From contig NZ_SMKZ01000030.1 in NCBI RefSeq assembly GCF_004349065.1, positions 18,472 through 82,471 on the forward strand: 64,000 bases of DNA, in the 5' to 3' direction. The position numbers were made by a program, and so were the translations under genes. The notes beneath the pieces are model-generated. The model made no database searches. It saw only the letters and a list, made by a program, of their open reading frames with translations, and was not told the DNA's origin. This stretch comes from Jiangella asiatica. Its GTDB lineage: Bacteria; Actinomycetota; Actinomycetes; Jiangellales; Jiangellaceae. Numbering within the stretch: the first letter of the stretch is position 1; each line of letters opens with the position of its first letter. Below are positions 43,114-52,091 of the stretch, piece after piece.

Positions 43114-43872
43114 TCACCGGGAACGCATGATGTCGAGGTCGACGTCGCCGGTGATGCCGTCGACGTGGGCGAAGATGTTGACCTGCCAGACGTGCCAGGG
43201 GTCGCCGTCCGGCCGGCGCAGGAAGCGGAAGTCCCACAGGTCGCGGTCCAGCCCGTCCCGGGTCGGGTACTGCTCGTCCCAGTCCGGGCGCACGTAGTAC
43301 AACAGCTCCCGGCCCCACGCCTCCTCGACGATGTCGACGAACGTCGCGACCTGCCCGGCGACCTCGTCTGCGGGTGGGCGATCGGAACAGTTGCCGCTCA
43401 GCTCCAGGTCGATGGCCGGCGGCAGCGCGGTGTCGTCGGGCGGTGCGACGCGGAGGAAGTTGCGCGCCTGGTCCTCACCGGGTGCGCACAGGGTGAAGAA
43501 GTGGTAAGCACCGCGGTCGATGCCGACCCGGGCCGCTCCGGCCCAGTTGTCGGCGAACCGGTCGTCCACCCAGCCCTGTCCCTCGGTGGCCTTGATGTAG
43601 GCGAACTCGATGTCGTCTTGGGCGACCCGTTCCCAGTCGATCCGGTCCCGGTGCGCGGAGACGTCGATGCCGTAGCGCTCGCCGTCCTCCAGTCCGGGCC
43701 GCCAGTTCGGCACGAGGAGGAACCAGAACGCCGCACCCACCGCCACGAGGCCGACCAGCACACCCGCCGTGACCAGGAGGGCGATCCGTCGCCGACGGCG
43801 CACGGCCCCCGCCCCCTCCCCGAACGCACTGTCTGGCCACTCTACGACACCGGATTTCAGTGGTCGGCGCAT
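43114..43872 (-). CDS. Membrane-anchored GH25 lysozyme-like glycoside hydrolase
   Basis: 252 aa. A basic cytoplasmic start and one membrane helix (about residues 30-53) precede a GH25 domain: YGIDVSAHRDRIDWERV, FAYIKATEG, IDLELSGN and the late WQVN. The Asp in GIDVS and Asp/Glu in IDLE are the family's active-site acids. It is predicted to cut peptidoglycan glycan strands outside the membrane. The gap 42898-43113 downstream has no convincing gene. Confidence 0.9.
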   Translation of the reverse strand: MRRPLKSGVVEWPDSAFGEGAGAVRRRRRIALLVTAGVLVGLVAVGAAFWFLLVPNWRPGLEDGERYGIDVSAHRDRIDWERVAQDDIEFAYIKATEGQGWVDDRFADNWAGAARVGIDRGAYHFFTLCAPGEDQARNFLRVAPPDDTALPPAIDLELSGNCSDRPPADEVAGQVATFVDIVEEAWGRELLYYVRPDWDEQYPTRDGLDRDLWDFRFLRRPDGDPWHVWQVNIFAHVDGITGDVDLDIMRSR

Positions 43873-43985
43873 GTCGATGCGGGGCCTCCGTCATCGACGT
43901 ATTTGTAGGAGGTCCGGCCGCCCGCCGATGAGTTCGGGCGAACCGGGCGGTCAGAGCAGGAGATACGAACCAACGGGAGGGCGAA

Positions 43986-44804
43986 ATGGTCTACGAGGAA
44001 CCCGGCACGCTGGCCGTACAGGCCAGCGGCCTGGCGAAGCATTACCGAGGACGTGCGGGAACGGTCGAAGCCGTCCGCGGCGTCGACCTGCGCGTCACCG
44101 CCGGCGAGGTCTTCGGCTTCCTGGGCCCCAACGGCGCCGGAAAGTCCACGACGGTGCGCATGCTCACCACGCTGATGACCATCACGGCGGGGACGGCACG
44201 GGTCGCCGGCTTGGACGTCGCGCACGACCCGGACGGTGTGCGGCGACGCATCGGCGTGGCCCTGCAGGAGGCCGGCCTCGACCCGCGCCAGACCGGCCGT
44301 GAGCTGCTGGCCCTGCAGGCCCGGCTGTTCGGCAGCACCCGAGCCGAGGCCGCGACGCGCGCGCAGGAGCTGCTGGTGCTGTTGGAGCTGGAAGACGCCG
44401 CCGACCGACGGATCAAGGGGTACTCCGGCGGCATGAAACGCCGGCTCGACCTCGCCTCGGCCCTCGTGCACGAACCCGAGGTGCTGTTCCTCGACGAGCC
44501 CACCACCGGGCTCGACCCGGCCAGCCGGCTCACCGTGTGGGACGAGGTGCGCCGCATCAACGGCCGCGGCACCACGGTCTTCCTCACCACGCAGTACCTG
44601 GAGGAGGCCGACCAGCTCTGCGACCGGATCGCCATCATCGACGCCGGCCGGATCGTGCGCCAAGGGACGCCGGCCGAGCTCAAGGCCGGCCTGCGCGAGC
44701 GCCGCGGTCTTGCCGTCGACCCCACGCTCGACGAGGTCTTCCTCGACGCCACCGGCCGGACACGCGAACGCGTTGCCGGCGAGGTCCAGGAGGTGACGGC
44801 ATGA
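43986..44804 (+). CDS. ABC transporter ATP-binding protein, DrrA-like
   Basis: 272 aa. Walker A GPNGAGKST, signature YSGGMKRRLDLASAL, Walker B VLFLDEPTTGLD and the H-loop replaced by Gln (LTTQYLEEAD), as is normal for the DrrA/NodI group. The C-terminal DEVFLDATG segment is also DrrA-like. It is coupled (ATGA) to the permease that follows. Such pairs export antibiotics, glycolipids or other hydrophobic compounds. The pair lies between the halves of the lasso system but is a half-transporter type, not the McjD type. Confidence 0.92.
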   Translation: MVYEEPGTLAVQASGLAKHYRGRAGTVEAVRGVDLRVTAGEVFGFLGPNGAGKSTTVRMLTTLMTITAGTARVAGLDVAHDPDGVRRRIGVALQEAGLDPRQTGRELLALQARLFGSTRAEAATRAQELLVLLELEDAADRRIKGYSGGMKRRLDLASALVHEPEVLFLDEPTTGLDPASRLTVWDEVRRINGRGTTVFLTTQYLEEADQLCDRIAIIDAGRIVRQGTPAELKAGLRERRGLAVDPTLDEVFLDATGRTRERVAGEVQEVTA

Positions 44805-45565
44805 CCACGGTCCAGCAGGCGAACCTGCTCGGCGGCCGGGCGCTGCGGGAAGGGCTGCGCACCCCGGAGTCGCTGGCGCCGACGCTGTTCATCCCGGTGT
44901 TCTTCCTGGTCGTCAACTTCGGCCAGGCCGGGCGGATCTTCCCATCGAGCACGACGGACTTCCTCTACGGCCAGACGTACGCCGCGTTCCAGCTGCCCAG
45001 CTCGCTGCTGCTGGCCGCGTCGTTCGGCTCCGCCGCGCTCTACCTCGTCGAGGACATCGAGGGTGGGTACTTCGACAAGCTGCGGGCCTCGCCGGTGTCG
45101 CGCAGCGCCCTGGTGATCGGCCGGCTGCTGGCCGAGGGCGTGAAGGGCGTCGTCATCACGGCGGTGCTACTCGTGATCGCGCTGCCGTTCGGGGTCAGCG
45201 TGGCCAGCGGAGTGGTCGGTGTGGTGCTGTTGCTCGTGCTAACGGCGCTGTGGGGCGTGGTGTTCGGCGGCTTCATGCAGCTCATCGCGCTGAAGTCGCG
45301 CAGCGCGGCCGCCACCAACGCCGGTGGGCTGGTGTTCTTCCCGCTGCTGTTCCTGACGCCGAACTTCGTGCCGCGCGAGCTGCTGACCCGGCCCATGGAG
45401 ATCGCGGCGACGCTGAACCCCGTCACCTACGTGATGGAGGCGCTGCGCTCGCTGATCCTCCAGGATCCGCAGTGGGACGTGCTGACCCGCGGCTTCGGCA
45501 TCGTCGGTGTGCTCGGCGTGATCATGGTCGCGCTGAACGTCCGGCTGGTCCGCAGCTACGACTGA
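44801..45565 (+). CDS. ABC-2-type transporter permease, DrrB-like
   Basis: 254 aa from the ATG overlapping the ATPase stop. It has about six membrane spans and the ABC-2 family motif region FDKLRASPVSRSALVIGRLL plus LTPNFVPRELL and NPVTYVMEALRSL. It forms the membrane part of the efflux pump with the upstream ATPase. The substrate is unknown. Confidence 0.9.
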   Translation: MTTVQQANLLGGRALREGLRTPESLAPTLFIPVFFLVVNFGQAGRIFPSSTTDFLYGQTYAAFQLPSSLLLAASFGSAALYLVEDIEGGYFDKLRASPVSRSALVIGRLLAEGVKGVVITAVLLVIALPFGVSVASGVVGVVLLLVLTALWGVVFGGFMQLIALKSRSAAATNAGGLVFFPLLFLTPNFVPRELLTRPMEIAATLNPVTYVMEALRSLILQDPQWDVLTRGFGIVGVLGVIMVALNVRLVRSYD

Positions 45566-45895
45566 CTGTCGTCTGGATGCCGGTGCCCGTCGCCATGAGT
45601 CGGGACTGATGGCGGCGAGGCCGCCGGCAGGTACGCGAACGCGGGCGCCGGCATCAACCACCAGCAGATGTGTGGCTCCCTTCCTGGCGCCCGCGGGCAG
45701 CGCATCGCGGTGGCGCGTCAGCGACTCGGCATCTCCAATCTCGCGAATCGGCAGATCGTGACTGAGCCACAGGGGCCGACTGGGCCGCCCCAGAACTTCC
45801 CCGGTGCGGTGTGTTGCATCCGGGGAAGATCACAGACCGGGGTTGTACGGTCAGCGTATTGATCCGTCGATCGATGCGCCCAGAGCCGAACTACC

Positions 45896-46246
45896 TTGAC
45901 CTCGCTCAGGAGATCGCACCTTACGTACTCCACGTGCCGAGGAGGCGTCTTGGGAAGAGCGCGAGGACCGTTCAGCGGCGGACGGCGACGCAAGCACACA
46001 CCCGAACAGCCCGCGTTCGATGCCGGGCCAATGAGAAGGATCTTGCCACCTCTGCGGCCGACGGAGCTGCCGCTCCGTGTTCCCCTGTATCCGTCGAATC
46101 CCCGGAGCGAGGCAGCCGAACGCGGCCTCTGGCGACGCATGGACGAGACTGGAGCGGCACGTACGGTCGCTCAGCGGCGGCACACGTTCCCCGAACGATC
46201 AGTTGTCCTGTATTCGTACCAATCGGAGGGTGGGTGCGATGCATGA
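45896..46246 (+). CDS. Possible hypothetical protein in a lower-GC stretch
   Basis: 116 codons if started at 45896. There is no recognisable domain. The only support is that its stop overlaps the ATG at 46243 in the ATGA manner seen between true neighbours in this genome. Residues after about 46 (MRRILPPLRPTEL) look more protein-like than the Arg-rich start, so the true start may be later (near 46031). The segment 45566-45895 before it shows no gene. Confidence 0.25.
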   Translation: MTSLRRSHLTYSTCRGGVLGRARGPFSGGRRRKHTPEQPAFDAGPMRRILPPLRPTELPLRVPLYPSNPRSEAAERGLWRRMDETGAARTVAQRRHTFPERSVVLYSYQSEGGCDA

Positions 46247-46616
46247 GTGACGCCGCGGTGATCATCAGTCGCGACCGTTCTTGGAGCCGCTCGGGCTTCC
46301 CGACCTCGCCGACGCGCTGAGGGGCCGGGAGGCATGGGACAAGGCCTATGAGCTGGTCGTCGGCTTCGTACACGAGAACGAGATGGTCGTGCAGCCGAGA
46401 CCTGACGATGTGTCTGTGTCCGAACTCCCATGGAGGATTCCGGGCACGTCGTTGACGGTCAGGATCAAGGGCAGCTCGACCGAGGACCTTCAGATCTTCG
46501 GTGTGACGCTGGCGCTGCTGTTCGGACTGGATCTTCCTGACATCAGTGCATCGACGGTTCCAGGCGTCCTCGCCCGCGATGCAGCGAGTTCGGCTGCTCA
46601 AGGCGCGATTCGATGA
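46243..46616 (+). pseudogene. Frameshifted hypothetical gene
   Basis: An ATG at 46243 with GGAGGG upstream starts MSDAAVIISRDR and then runs into a stop at 46320. One extra T near 46278-46283 would join it to the frame LEPLGLPDLADALRGREAWDKAYELVV, which continues to 46616. A further frame (MQRVRLLKARFDELTIVEVM, from about 46579) may be a second frameshifted continuation. Lower GC and broken frames suggest a decaying or transferred gene. Function is unknown. Confidence 0.4.
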
Positions 46617-46740
46617 GCTGACGATCGTGGAGGTGATGACGAGGAAGGTCGCGACGTTGGATCGAATCGCCCTTGCCCTCCATGGCCGGCCCTATTGCCA
46701 CCCGGATGCTGGATGTCAGACGGCGTCGAGGTCGAACCCG

Positions 46741-48666
46741 CTAGCTGAGATTCGCCTGCGGGGCCAAGTAGGCCGCGGCCTGGAGCCGGAACAGCTCGGC
46801 GTAGTGGCCGTCCCGGTCCATCAGCTCGTCGTGCGTGCCGTGCTCGGTGACCCGTCCGTCGTCGAGGACGTAGATGCGGTCGGCGGTGCGGACGGTGGAG
46901 AACCGGTGCGAGATGAACAGCACCGTCCGCCCGCCGAGCAGCTCACGCAGCGACTGGAACAGTGCGTGCTCGGCGCGCGGGTCCAGCGAGGCCGACGGCT
47001 CGTCGAGGATGACGAACGGAGCGTCGCGGAAGAACGCGCGGGCCAAGGCGATGCGCTGCCACTGCCCGACCGACAGGTCGCGCCCGCCTTTGAACATCTT
47101 GGACAGGTAGGTGTCCCATCCCTGCGGCAGCCCGTCGATGACGGTGTCGATGCCGGCCCGGCGCGCGGCGGCGGCGACGGCGTCGTCGTCGCTGAGACGG
47201 TCGACCCGGCCGAGACCGACGTTGTCGCGGGCGGTGAGCTGGTAGCGGACGAAGTCCTGGAACACCACCGCGACCGACTGCCGCAGCCCGGCCCGTGCGT
47301 ACCCCGACACGTCGGCGCCATCCCAGCGGACGGCGCCTGTGTCGGGCTCGTAGAGCGCGGCCAGTAGCTTGGCCAGTGTGGTCTTGCCGGACCCGTTCTC
47401 GCCGACGAGGGCGACGATCTCGCCGGCGCCGAGCCGGATCGACACGTCGTCCAGCGCCGGCGTGGTGCTGCCGGGATAGGTGAAAGTCAGACCGTCGGCG
47501 GTGAGGGTGCGGAACGACGACGGTGCCGGCGCGCCCGCCTCGGCCAGCTCGGCCGCGGGCCGCATCGCCACGAAGTCGGCGAGGTCGTCGAGGAACAGCC
47601 CGGACTCGAAGATCTGCTGCGCACCCTTGAACAGGGTGGTCACCTGCGCGGCGAGAAGCCGGATCGCGACGATGGCGGCGCCGGCCTCGGCCAGACTGAC
47701 CCGGCCCCGGCCGATCAGCCACACCAGCGCCAGCAGCGTCGCGGCCAGGAACGTCGCCGAGGCGAGGTTGCCGGCTACCGCGAGCCGGGTCCGGCGCCTC
47801 AGGTGCGCCCGCAGGTCGGCGGTGTAGTCGGCATAGACGGCGTCGAAGCGCTCCCGCAGTGCGCCGGCCAGCCCGTACGCTCGCACCTCCTTGGCCTCGT
47901 CCCGCCCCGTCTGCACCATGCCGAGGTAGTGCCGCAGCCGCAGCCGTGGTGTCTGCGCGACGGCGAAGTCGAACTCGAGGCGGCTCTCGCGGCGGGAGCT
48001 GAAGAACAGCGGCAGCCCGGCCAGCAGCAACAACGGCAGCAGCGTTGGCTCCAGGCTGATGATCGCGATCGACAGCCCTGCCGCGCCGGCGATGCCGCCG
48101 GCCAGCCCGATCAGCCCCTGGGTGAGCTGGTACGGGCGGCTCAGCGCGTTGGTCTGCACCCGCTGCAGCCGGTCGTAGAAACCCGGCGACTCGAACGCCC
48201 GCAGCCCCACCGCGCCGGCCACGTCGAGCATCTGCTGCCAGGTCGAGCGCATGACCAGCTCGGAGAGCAGCCGCTGCTGGTTGGCCTGCACCGCCGCGGA
48301 CACCGCGACCAGCGCCGTCACCCCCGCCAGCAGCAGGACCGGAACGACGACGCGCTCGGTGCCGGCGTCGTCGGAGGTGACCTCGAGGATGGCGTCGAGC
48401 ACCAGCTTCACAATGAGCACCTGCGCCGCGATGACGGCGGCCCCCAGCAGCTGCAGCGACGCGGTGACGATGAACGCCCGCCGGTCCGCCGCCCAGGACA
48501 GCCGGACGCTGTGCGCGATGAGCCGGCGCAGCCGCAGGACCGAGCGTCGCTGCCGGCGGGCCGACGCGGCCAGGTCGACGTAGTCGTCGCTCGCCGGGGC
48601 GTCATCGCCGGTGGTCGTCGTGCCGGCGCCGTGCTGGTGTTCGCGCCCGCGACGGTGCCGGCTCAC
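46741..48666 (-). CDS. ABC exporter with fused membrane and ATPase domains (probable lasso exporter D)
   Basis: 641 aa from a GTG overlapping the upstream stop (GTGA). Six membrane spans lie within about residues 55-340 and an ATPase domain covers about 395-625, with Walker A GENGSGKTT, signature LSVGQWQRIALARA, Walker B FVILDEPSASLDP and switch His in FISHRFSTVR. This is the McjD-type homodimeric exporter layout. It is coupled to a nucleotidyltransferase of the type seen in paeninodin-like clusters, so I assign it to the lasso system 5 kb away, where it would give export and immunity. Confidence 0.85.
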   Translation of the reverse strand: MSRHRRGREHQHGAGTTTTGDDAPASDDYVDLAASARRQRRSVLRLRRLIAHSVRLSWAADRRAFIVTASLQLLGAAVIAAQVLIVKLVLDAILEVTSDDAGTERVVVPVLLLAGVTALVAVSAAVQANQQRLLSELVMRSTWQQMLDVAGAVGLRAFESPGFYDRLQRVQTNALSRPYQLTQGLIGLAGGIAGAAGLSIAIISLEPTLLPLLLLAGLPLFFSSRRESRLEFDFAVAQTPRLRLRHYLGMVQTGRDEAKEVRAYGLAGALRERFDAVYADYTADLRAHLRRRTRLAVAGNLASATFLAATLLALVWLIGRGRVSLAEAGAAIVAIRLLAAQVTTLFKGAQQIFESGLFLDDLADFVAMRPAAELAEAGAPAPSSFRTLTADGLTFTYPGSTTPALDDVSIRLGAGEIVALVGENGSGKTTLAKLLAALYEPDTGAVRWDGADVSGYARAGLRQSVAVVFQDFVRYQLTARDNVGLGRVDRLSDDDAVAAAARRAGIDTVIDGLPQGWDTYLSKMFKGGRDLSVGQWQRIALARAFFRDAPFVILDEPSASLDPRAEHALFQSLRELLGGRTVLFISHRFSTVRTADRIYVLDDGRVTEHGTHDELMDRDGHYAELFRLQAAAYLAPQANLS

Positions 48667-49826
48667 GGCGTCGCCACCTGGGCTTCGACGGCGCTCAGGT
48701 ACTTCTCGACCGCCTCGCCGTCCGCCGGCTCGCGGACCGCCGGCGGGCCGGAGCGGGCTCCCGTCACCCGGAGGCGGTCGGTCAGGCCGCGCAGGCTACG
48801 GGTCCCCAGCGTGGTGAGCGTGCGGCCGCCGGTCGATCGCACCGATCGGGCGACGAGCCGGGGGATCGAGGCGTCCCGCCGCAGCCGCGGTACCGGTCGC
48901 AGCCGGTCGACGGTGGCGGTGACGAGGCGGAAGCCCGTAGAGATGCCGAGGCGCCGGTCGAGGTCGGCGGGCAGCGGGGTGCCGAGCACTGCCCGGGCCC
49001 GGGCGAGGACCAGAGCCACGGCCGGCCCCGCGCCCCACGCGAGCGCACGGTCGACGACGTCGTCCCATCGCTCGGTGCGCCGGGCCAGCTGGTCGGCGTC
49101 GAGCAGCCAGATCATCTTGTGTGCGCCGGTCAGCGCGGCGTGCAGGCACACGTGGACCAGCGAGTCGGCGGCATCCAGGGTCCAGGTGGCCGACCCCGCC
49201 ACCGACACGGTGCGCCGCCGCCCGAGCAGCTGCTCGGTGTCGACGGAGAAGCGCCGCCGGGTCGGCGACATGTTGATCAGCGACCAGTGCAGGTCGACGA
49301 GGACGCCGGCAGGGCTGACGAGGTGCATCTCGCCGGGTGTCTCGACGTTACAGAGCATGTCGCGGAAGTCGATGACCTGCCAGCCCGCGTCGAGCAACCG
49401 GCGCGCGGCCGTGCGCAGCTCGCCGGGCGCGACCAGGACGTCGACGTCGGTGTACGTGCGCAGGCCAGGCGCGGGATGGGCGTACTCCGAGAGCACCGGG
49501 CCCTTGACCGTGGCCCACGGCAGCTCGCCGAGGCTCGTGGACAGCTGGCCTAGCACGACGCCCGCGGTCAGGTGCCGGATCATCGCCGCGTCGCGGTCGA
49601 CCTTGAGGACGGCGGCGAGGTCGGGGTCGTCGTCGCGCAGCAGGACATGGGCGAGCGGAGCGACCCGGTGGTGCCGCACGGCGTCGACGAAGCCGCGGCG
49701 CACCGGCTCGGTCGCGGGAAGGGACGGTGTGGTGGCGCGGCACACGGCCACGACCGCAGCCGATATCGGATGGCGGCGGCGCGCTGCCTCGCCGTCGCCG
49801 GTCGAGGTGCGCATCGACCCCGCCAT
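48663..49826 (-). CDS. Nucleotidyltransferase family protein (NTP_transf_5 type), lasso-associated
   Basis: 387 aa from the ATG at 49826, which has a GTGGGGGG tract upstream; an earlier start at 49931 would overlap the divergent gene. The core has VKGPVLSEYAHPAPGLRTYTDVDVLV (split), the GxxxR..DxD metal-binding pattern of this family. HLVSPAGVLVDLHWSL and HVCLHAAL follow. Proteins of this type accompany HPr-like kinases and McjD exporters in lasso clusters of other phyla. Their reaction is not established; nucleotide transfer to the phosphorylated peptide is a possibility only. Confidence 0.8.
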   Translation of the reverse strand: MAGSMRTSTGDGEAARRRHPISAAVVAVCRATTPSLPATEPVRRGFVDAVRHHRVAPLAHVLLRDDDPDLAAVLKVDRDAAMIRHLTAGVVLGQLSTSLGELPWATVKGPVLSEYAHPAPGLRTYTDVDVLVAPGELRTAARRLLDAGWQVIDFRDMLCNVETPGEMHLVSPAGVLVDLHWSLINMSPTRRRFSVDTEQLLGRRRTVSVAGSATWTLDAADSLVHVCLHAALTGAHKMIWLLDADQLARRTERWDDVVDRALAWGAGPAVALVLARARAVLGTPLPADLDRRLGISTGFRLVTATVDRLRPVPRLRRDASIPRLVARSVRSTGGRTLTTLGTRSLRGLTDRLRVTGARSGPPAVREPADGEAVEKYLSAVEAQVATP

Positions 49827-49934
49827 GTGGCCCCCCACGCGAGTTGATCGCCGCGCAGCCCCCCAGCTGCCGGCGGATGACTCATGGTAGACCGGGTTCG
49901 CGTATCCGGACAGTCGAGACCATATGCTCACGGT

Positions 49935-50459
49935 GTGCGCTGGCCTGGGGGGAAGCGGCGCCGTGCCGTGATCGCGGCAGCGGTGCTACTGGTGCTGCTC
50001 GCCGTGGAGGCACGGCTGTTCGTGTTCCCGCACGCCGACACGCCGGCACCGGCCGACGCAATCATCGTCTTCGCCGGCCCGGGTGAACGCACGGCGTACG
50101 GCTGGGACCTGGCGCGCGACGGCCTGGCGCCGGTCGTCGTCGTCTCGATCCACGACCCCGGCCTCTGCGAGCCGGTGGACGATTCGCCCGAGGAGATCTG
50201 CGTGGTGCCGTCCCCGCCGACCACCCGGGGCGAGGCGAGGATGCTCGCGGGCCTGGCCCGCGAACGCGACTGGGACCACGTCGTCGTCGTGACGTCAGCA
50301 AGCCAGAGCCTGCGCGCCGAGCTGCGGATCGAGCGCTGCTACGACGGCAGGGTCGACATGGTCACCGTCCGCGAGGACGGACTGTTCCAGCAGCTGTACC
50401 GCGTCGTGTACGAGAACGGAGCCCTGCTCAAGGCGTTGCTGTCCCAGCGCGGATGCTGA
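49935..50459 (+). CDS. YdcF/ElyC-like (DUF218) protein
   Basis: 174 aa from the GTG at 49935, chosen because a basic patch and one membrane helix (about residues 11-28) then form a normal signal anchor. TATGCT at 49923-49928 could be a -10 box for a leaderless message. The DUF218 fold is suggested by ADAIIVFAGPGERTAYGWDLAR, PPTTRGEARMLAGLARERDW (both split) and VVVTSASQSLRAELRIERCY. Relatives act in envelope carbohydrate metabolism, but the biochemical role is unclear. Longer in-frame starts exist. Confidence 0.7.
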   Translation: MRWPGGKRRRAVIAAAVLLVLLAVEARLFVFPHADTPAPADAIIVFAGPGERTAYGWDLARDGLAPVVVVSIHDPGLCEPVDDSPEEICVVPSPPTTRGEARMLAGLARERDWDHVVVVTSASQSLRAELRIERCYDGRVDMVTVREDGLFQQLYRVVYENGALLKALLSQRGC

Positions 50460-50500
50460 CTGCCACGAGCAAGCTCCCGGACGCGGCTCGATCACGGCGG

Positions 50501-50818
50501 CTACGCGGTCTGCTGCGCGGTGGCGCAGCGCGAGCGGTGGGGCAGGAGCGTGACGGCGGCGGTACGCGTCGAGCCGTCGGGGGCGGGCGGGTCGATCCAG
50601 CGGATCTCGGTGAGGCCGCCGTGGCCGTGGATGCGCTCGATGTCGTCGATGCCGTCGTAGACGGCGACCGACTGGACGTCGGAGCAGCACCAGGCGAGGG
50701 TGACGCGGCCGCTGGGGTACTGCGTGCCGTACGCGACCAGGCCGGTGCCGGAGATACCGGAGAGGTCGTAGCGGCGGTGCAGGGCGAAGCGACGTGGGAG
50801 ATGAGCGGGCTGGCTCAT
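50501..50818 (-). CDS. Conserved small hypothetical protein
   Basis: 105 aa from an ATG with GAGG five bases upstream. The sequence RRYDLSGISGTGLVAYGTQY and VTLAWCCSDVQSVAVYDGIDDIERIHGHGG resemble a small family I associate with actinobacterial genomes, with no known function. It has no signal peptide or membrane segment. It is convergent with the YdcF-like gene. Confidence 0.65.
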   Translation of the reverse strand: MSQPAHLPRRFALHRRYDLSGISGTGLVAYGTQYPSGRVTLAWCCSDVQSVAVYDGIDDIERIHGHGGLTEIRWIDPPAPDGSTRTAAVTLLPHRSRCATAQQTA

Positions 50819-50958
50819 GGAAACCTCGTTCCCCGTGTCGTGATCAGGCGTGGCGGCCGGGAGATGGCTTCGACCGGCCGCCACGCCGGTCTCTGGTGTG
50901 CCATTGGCCCGGGCGATGCCCCCACTCCGACCCTGGCCGCCGGCGTTCGGCTATGAAA

Positions 50959-50978
50959 GGTGTCACCAGAGTGACACC
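50959..50978. promoter_or_regulatory. Perfect 8-bp inverted repeat GGTGTCAC-CAGA-GTGACACC with extra half-site
   Basis: A perfect palindrome 141 bp upstream of the small gene at 50818. A third half-site GTGACACC recurs at 51013-51020. It looks like a regulator-binding site. The rest of the 501-bp gap (50819-51319) contains no gene I can support. Confidence 0.5.
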
Positions 50979-51319
50979 GGCTGAACCGCGTTCGTGCGTC
51001 ACTGCGGAACGTGTGACACCGAGAAACATGAGCGCGCATCCGGCGGCGGCGGCGATTCGCCGTCCGAGACCGAGGATGCGCTGCGGCGATGAGCCCCGTG
51101 GCAGCTCGACCCGGCGGTATCGCGCGGCCGGTGTGCACGTCGGGTCGCTTCCGGTGCCCGACCGACGGTCCCGTGACATCGGGCTACGACTGTGACGGGA
51201 AGGGACGCCGGGAAGGCCTTGACAACGTCGTACCGGCCTCGTTGTCGGTGGCCGAGGCTATCGTGACCAGCTCGACGGCCTGGTGGCCGGACGCTCGATG
51301 CTCGGGAGGTGGCTGCGCA

Positions 51320-51718
51320 ATGGTGAAGTTGCGCGTGACGTCGGTGACCATCGGCACCTCACAGCCGCGTGAGCTGGCGAGGTTCTATTCGACCCTGTTG
51401 GACTGGCCGGTCACGGCGAGCGAGGGTCCACGACCGGGCGAGCCGCCCGGAGACGGGTGGGCCCAGGTCCGCCCACCGGACGGAGTGGCCGGCGCGACGT
51501 TGAACTTCGAGTTCGAGCGGCACTTCACCCGCCCGGTCTGGCCGGCCGTCGCTGGCCACCAGACCGCGTCACAGCACCTCGACATCTACGTCGACGACCT
51601 CGCCGCGGCCGTGGAATGGGCGGTGTCGTGCGGCGCGGTCCTGTCGGAGTTCCAGCCGCAGCAGGACGTGCGGGTGCTGTTCGACCCCGACGGCCACCCG
51701 TTCTGCCTGTTCCTCTGA
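51320..51718 (+). CDS. VOC-family (glyoxalase/bleomycin-resistance fold) protein
   Basis: 132 aa from the ATG at 51320, with GGGAGG ten bases before. Motifs are VTIGTSQPRELARFYSTLLDWPV near the N-terminus, HLDIYVDDLAAAVEWAVSCGA and FDPDGHPFCLFL at the C-terminus (pieces given under length limits). His and Glu metal positions are not all evident, so it may be a binding protein rather than an enzyme. It stands alone. Confidence 0.85.
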   Translation: MVKLRVTSVTIGTSQPRELARFYSTLLDWPVTASEGPRPGEPPGDGWAQVRPPDGVAGATLNFEFERHFTRPVWPAVAGHQTASQHLDIYVDDLAAAVEWAVSCGAVLSEFQPQQDVRVLFDPDGHPFCLFL

Positions 51719-51819
51719 TCACCGATCATCGCCTCATCAGGGCGAAGACACCCCGGCCGAAAGCTTGGAAGTGCTCGACAGTCCGGGCAACGGGAGGTGG
51801 TCGTCCTTGCTGGTGGCGT

Positions 51820-51970
51820 GGCAGCCTTCGACGCCCCGACGCACGCGGCGATGTCGACCGGATCGGCCGTGACGTAGCCGGTGGCGTCTGCGTGGACGAC
51901 GGTGACCCGGTCGGCCACGCCGAGCTCGGCAGCACGGGTGCCGCCGGCCGGGCCGCGCTCAACCGCTTTG
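51820..51970 (-). pseudogene. Remnant of a SAM-dependent methyltransferase gene
   Basis: On the minus strand the frame reads [20 protein letters not shown] then DPVDIAACVGAS, a recognisable class I methyltransferase segment (motifs after the SAM loop). There is no start, no N-terminal SAM-binding loop and no continuation, so only a fragment remains. The rest of the 51719-52091 gap holds nothing else I can support apart from G-rich leader sequence before the epimerase. Confidence 0.45.
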
Positions 51971-52091
51971 TGCGTTGGGCACGACGCCTGGGTCGACTGG
52001 AGCCATCCACGCAGGTACATTCCTCCTGGGGCTTTTGTTCCGGGCGGGGGGTCCGGGACTCTTCGAGGGCATTCGTGCCTGGGGGGCAAGT

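Noticed and set aside
43986..45565. DrrAB-type ABC pair as the lasso exporter
   Set aside because: Lasso exporters are McjD-type fused half-transporters. The fused exporter at 46741, coupled to a lasso-type nucleotidyltransferase, fits better.
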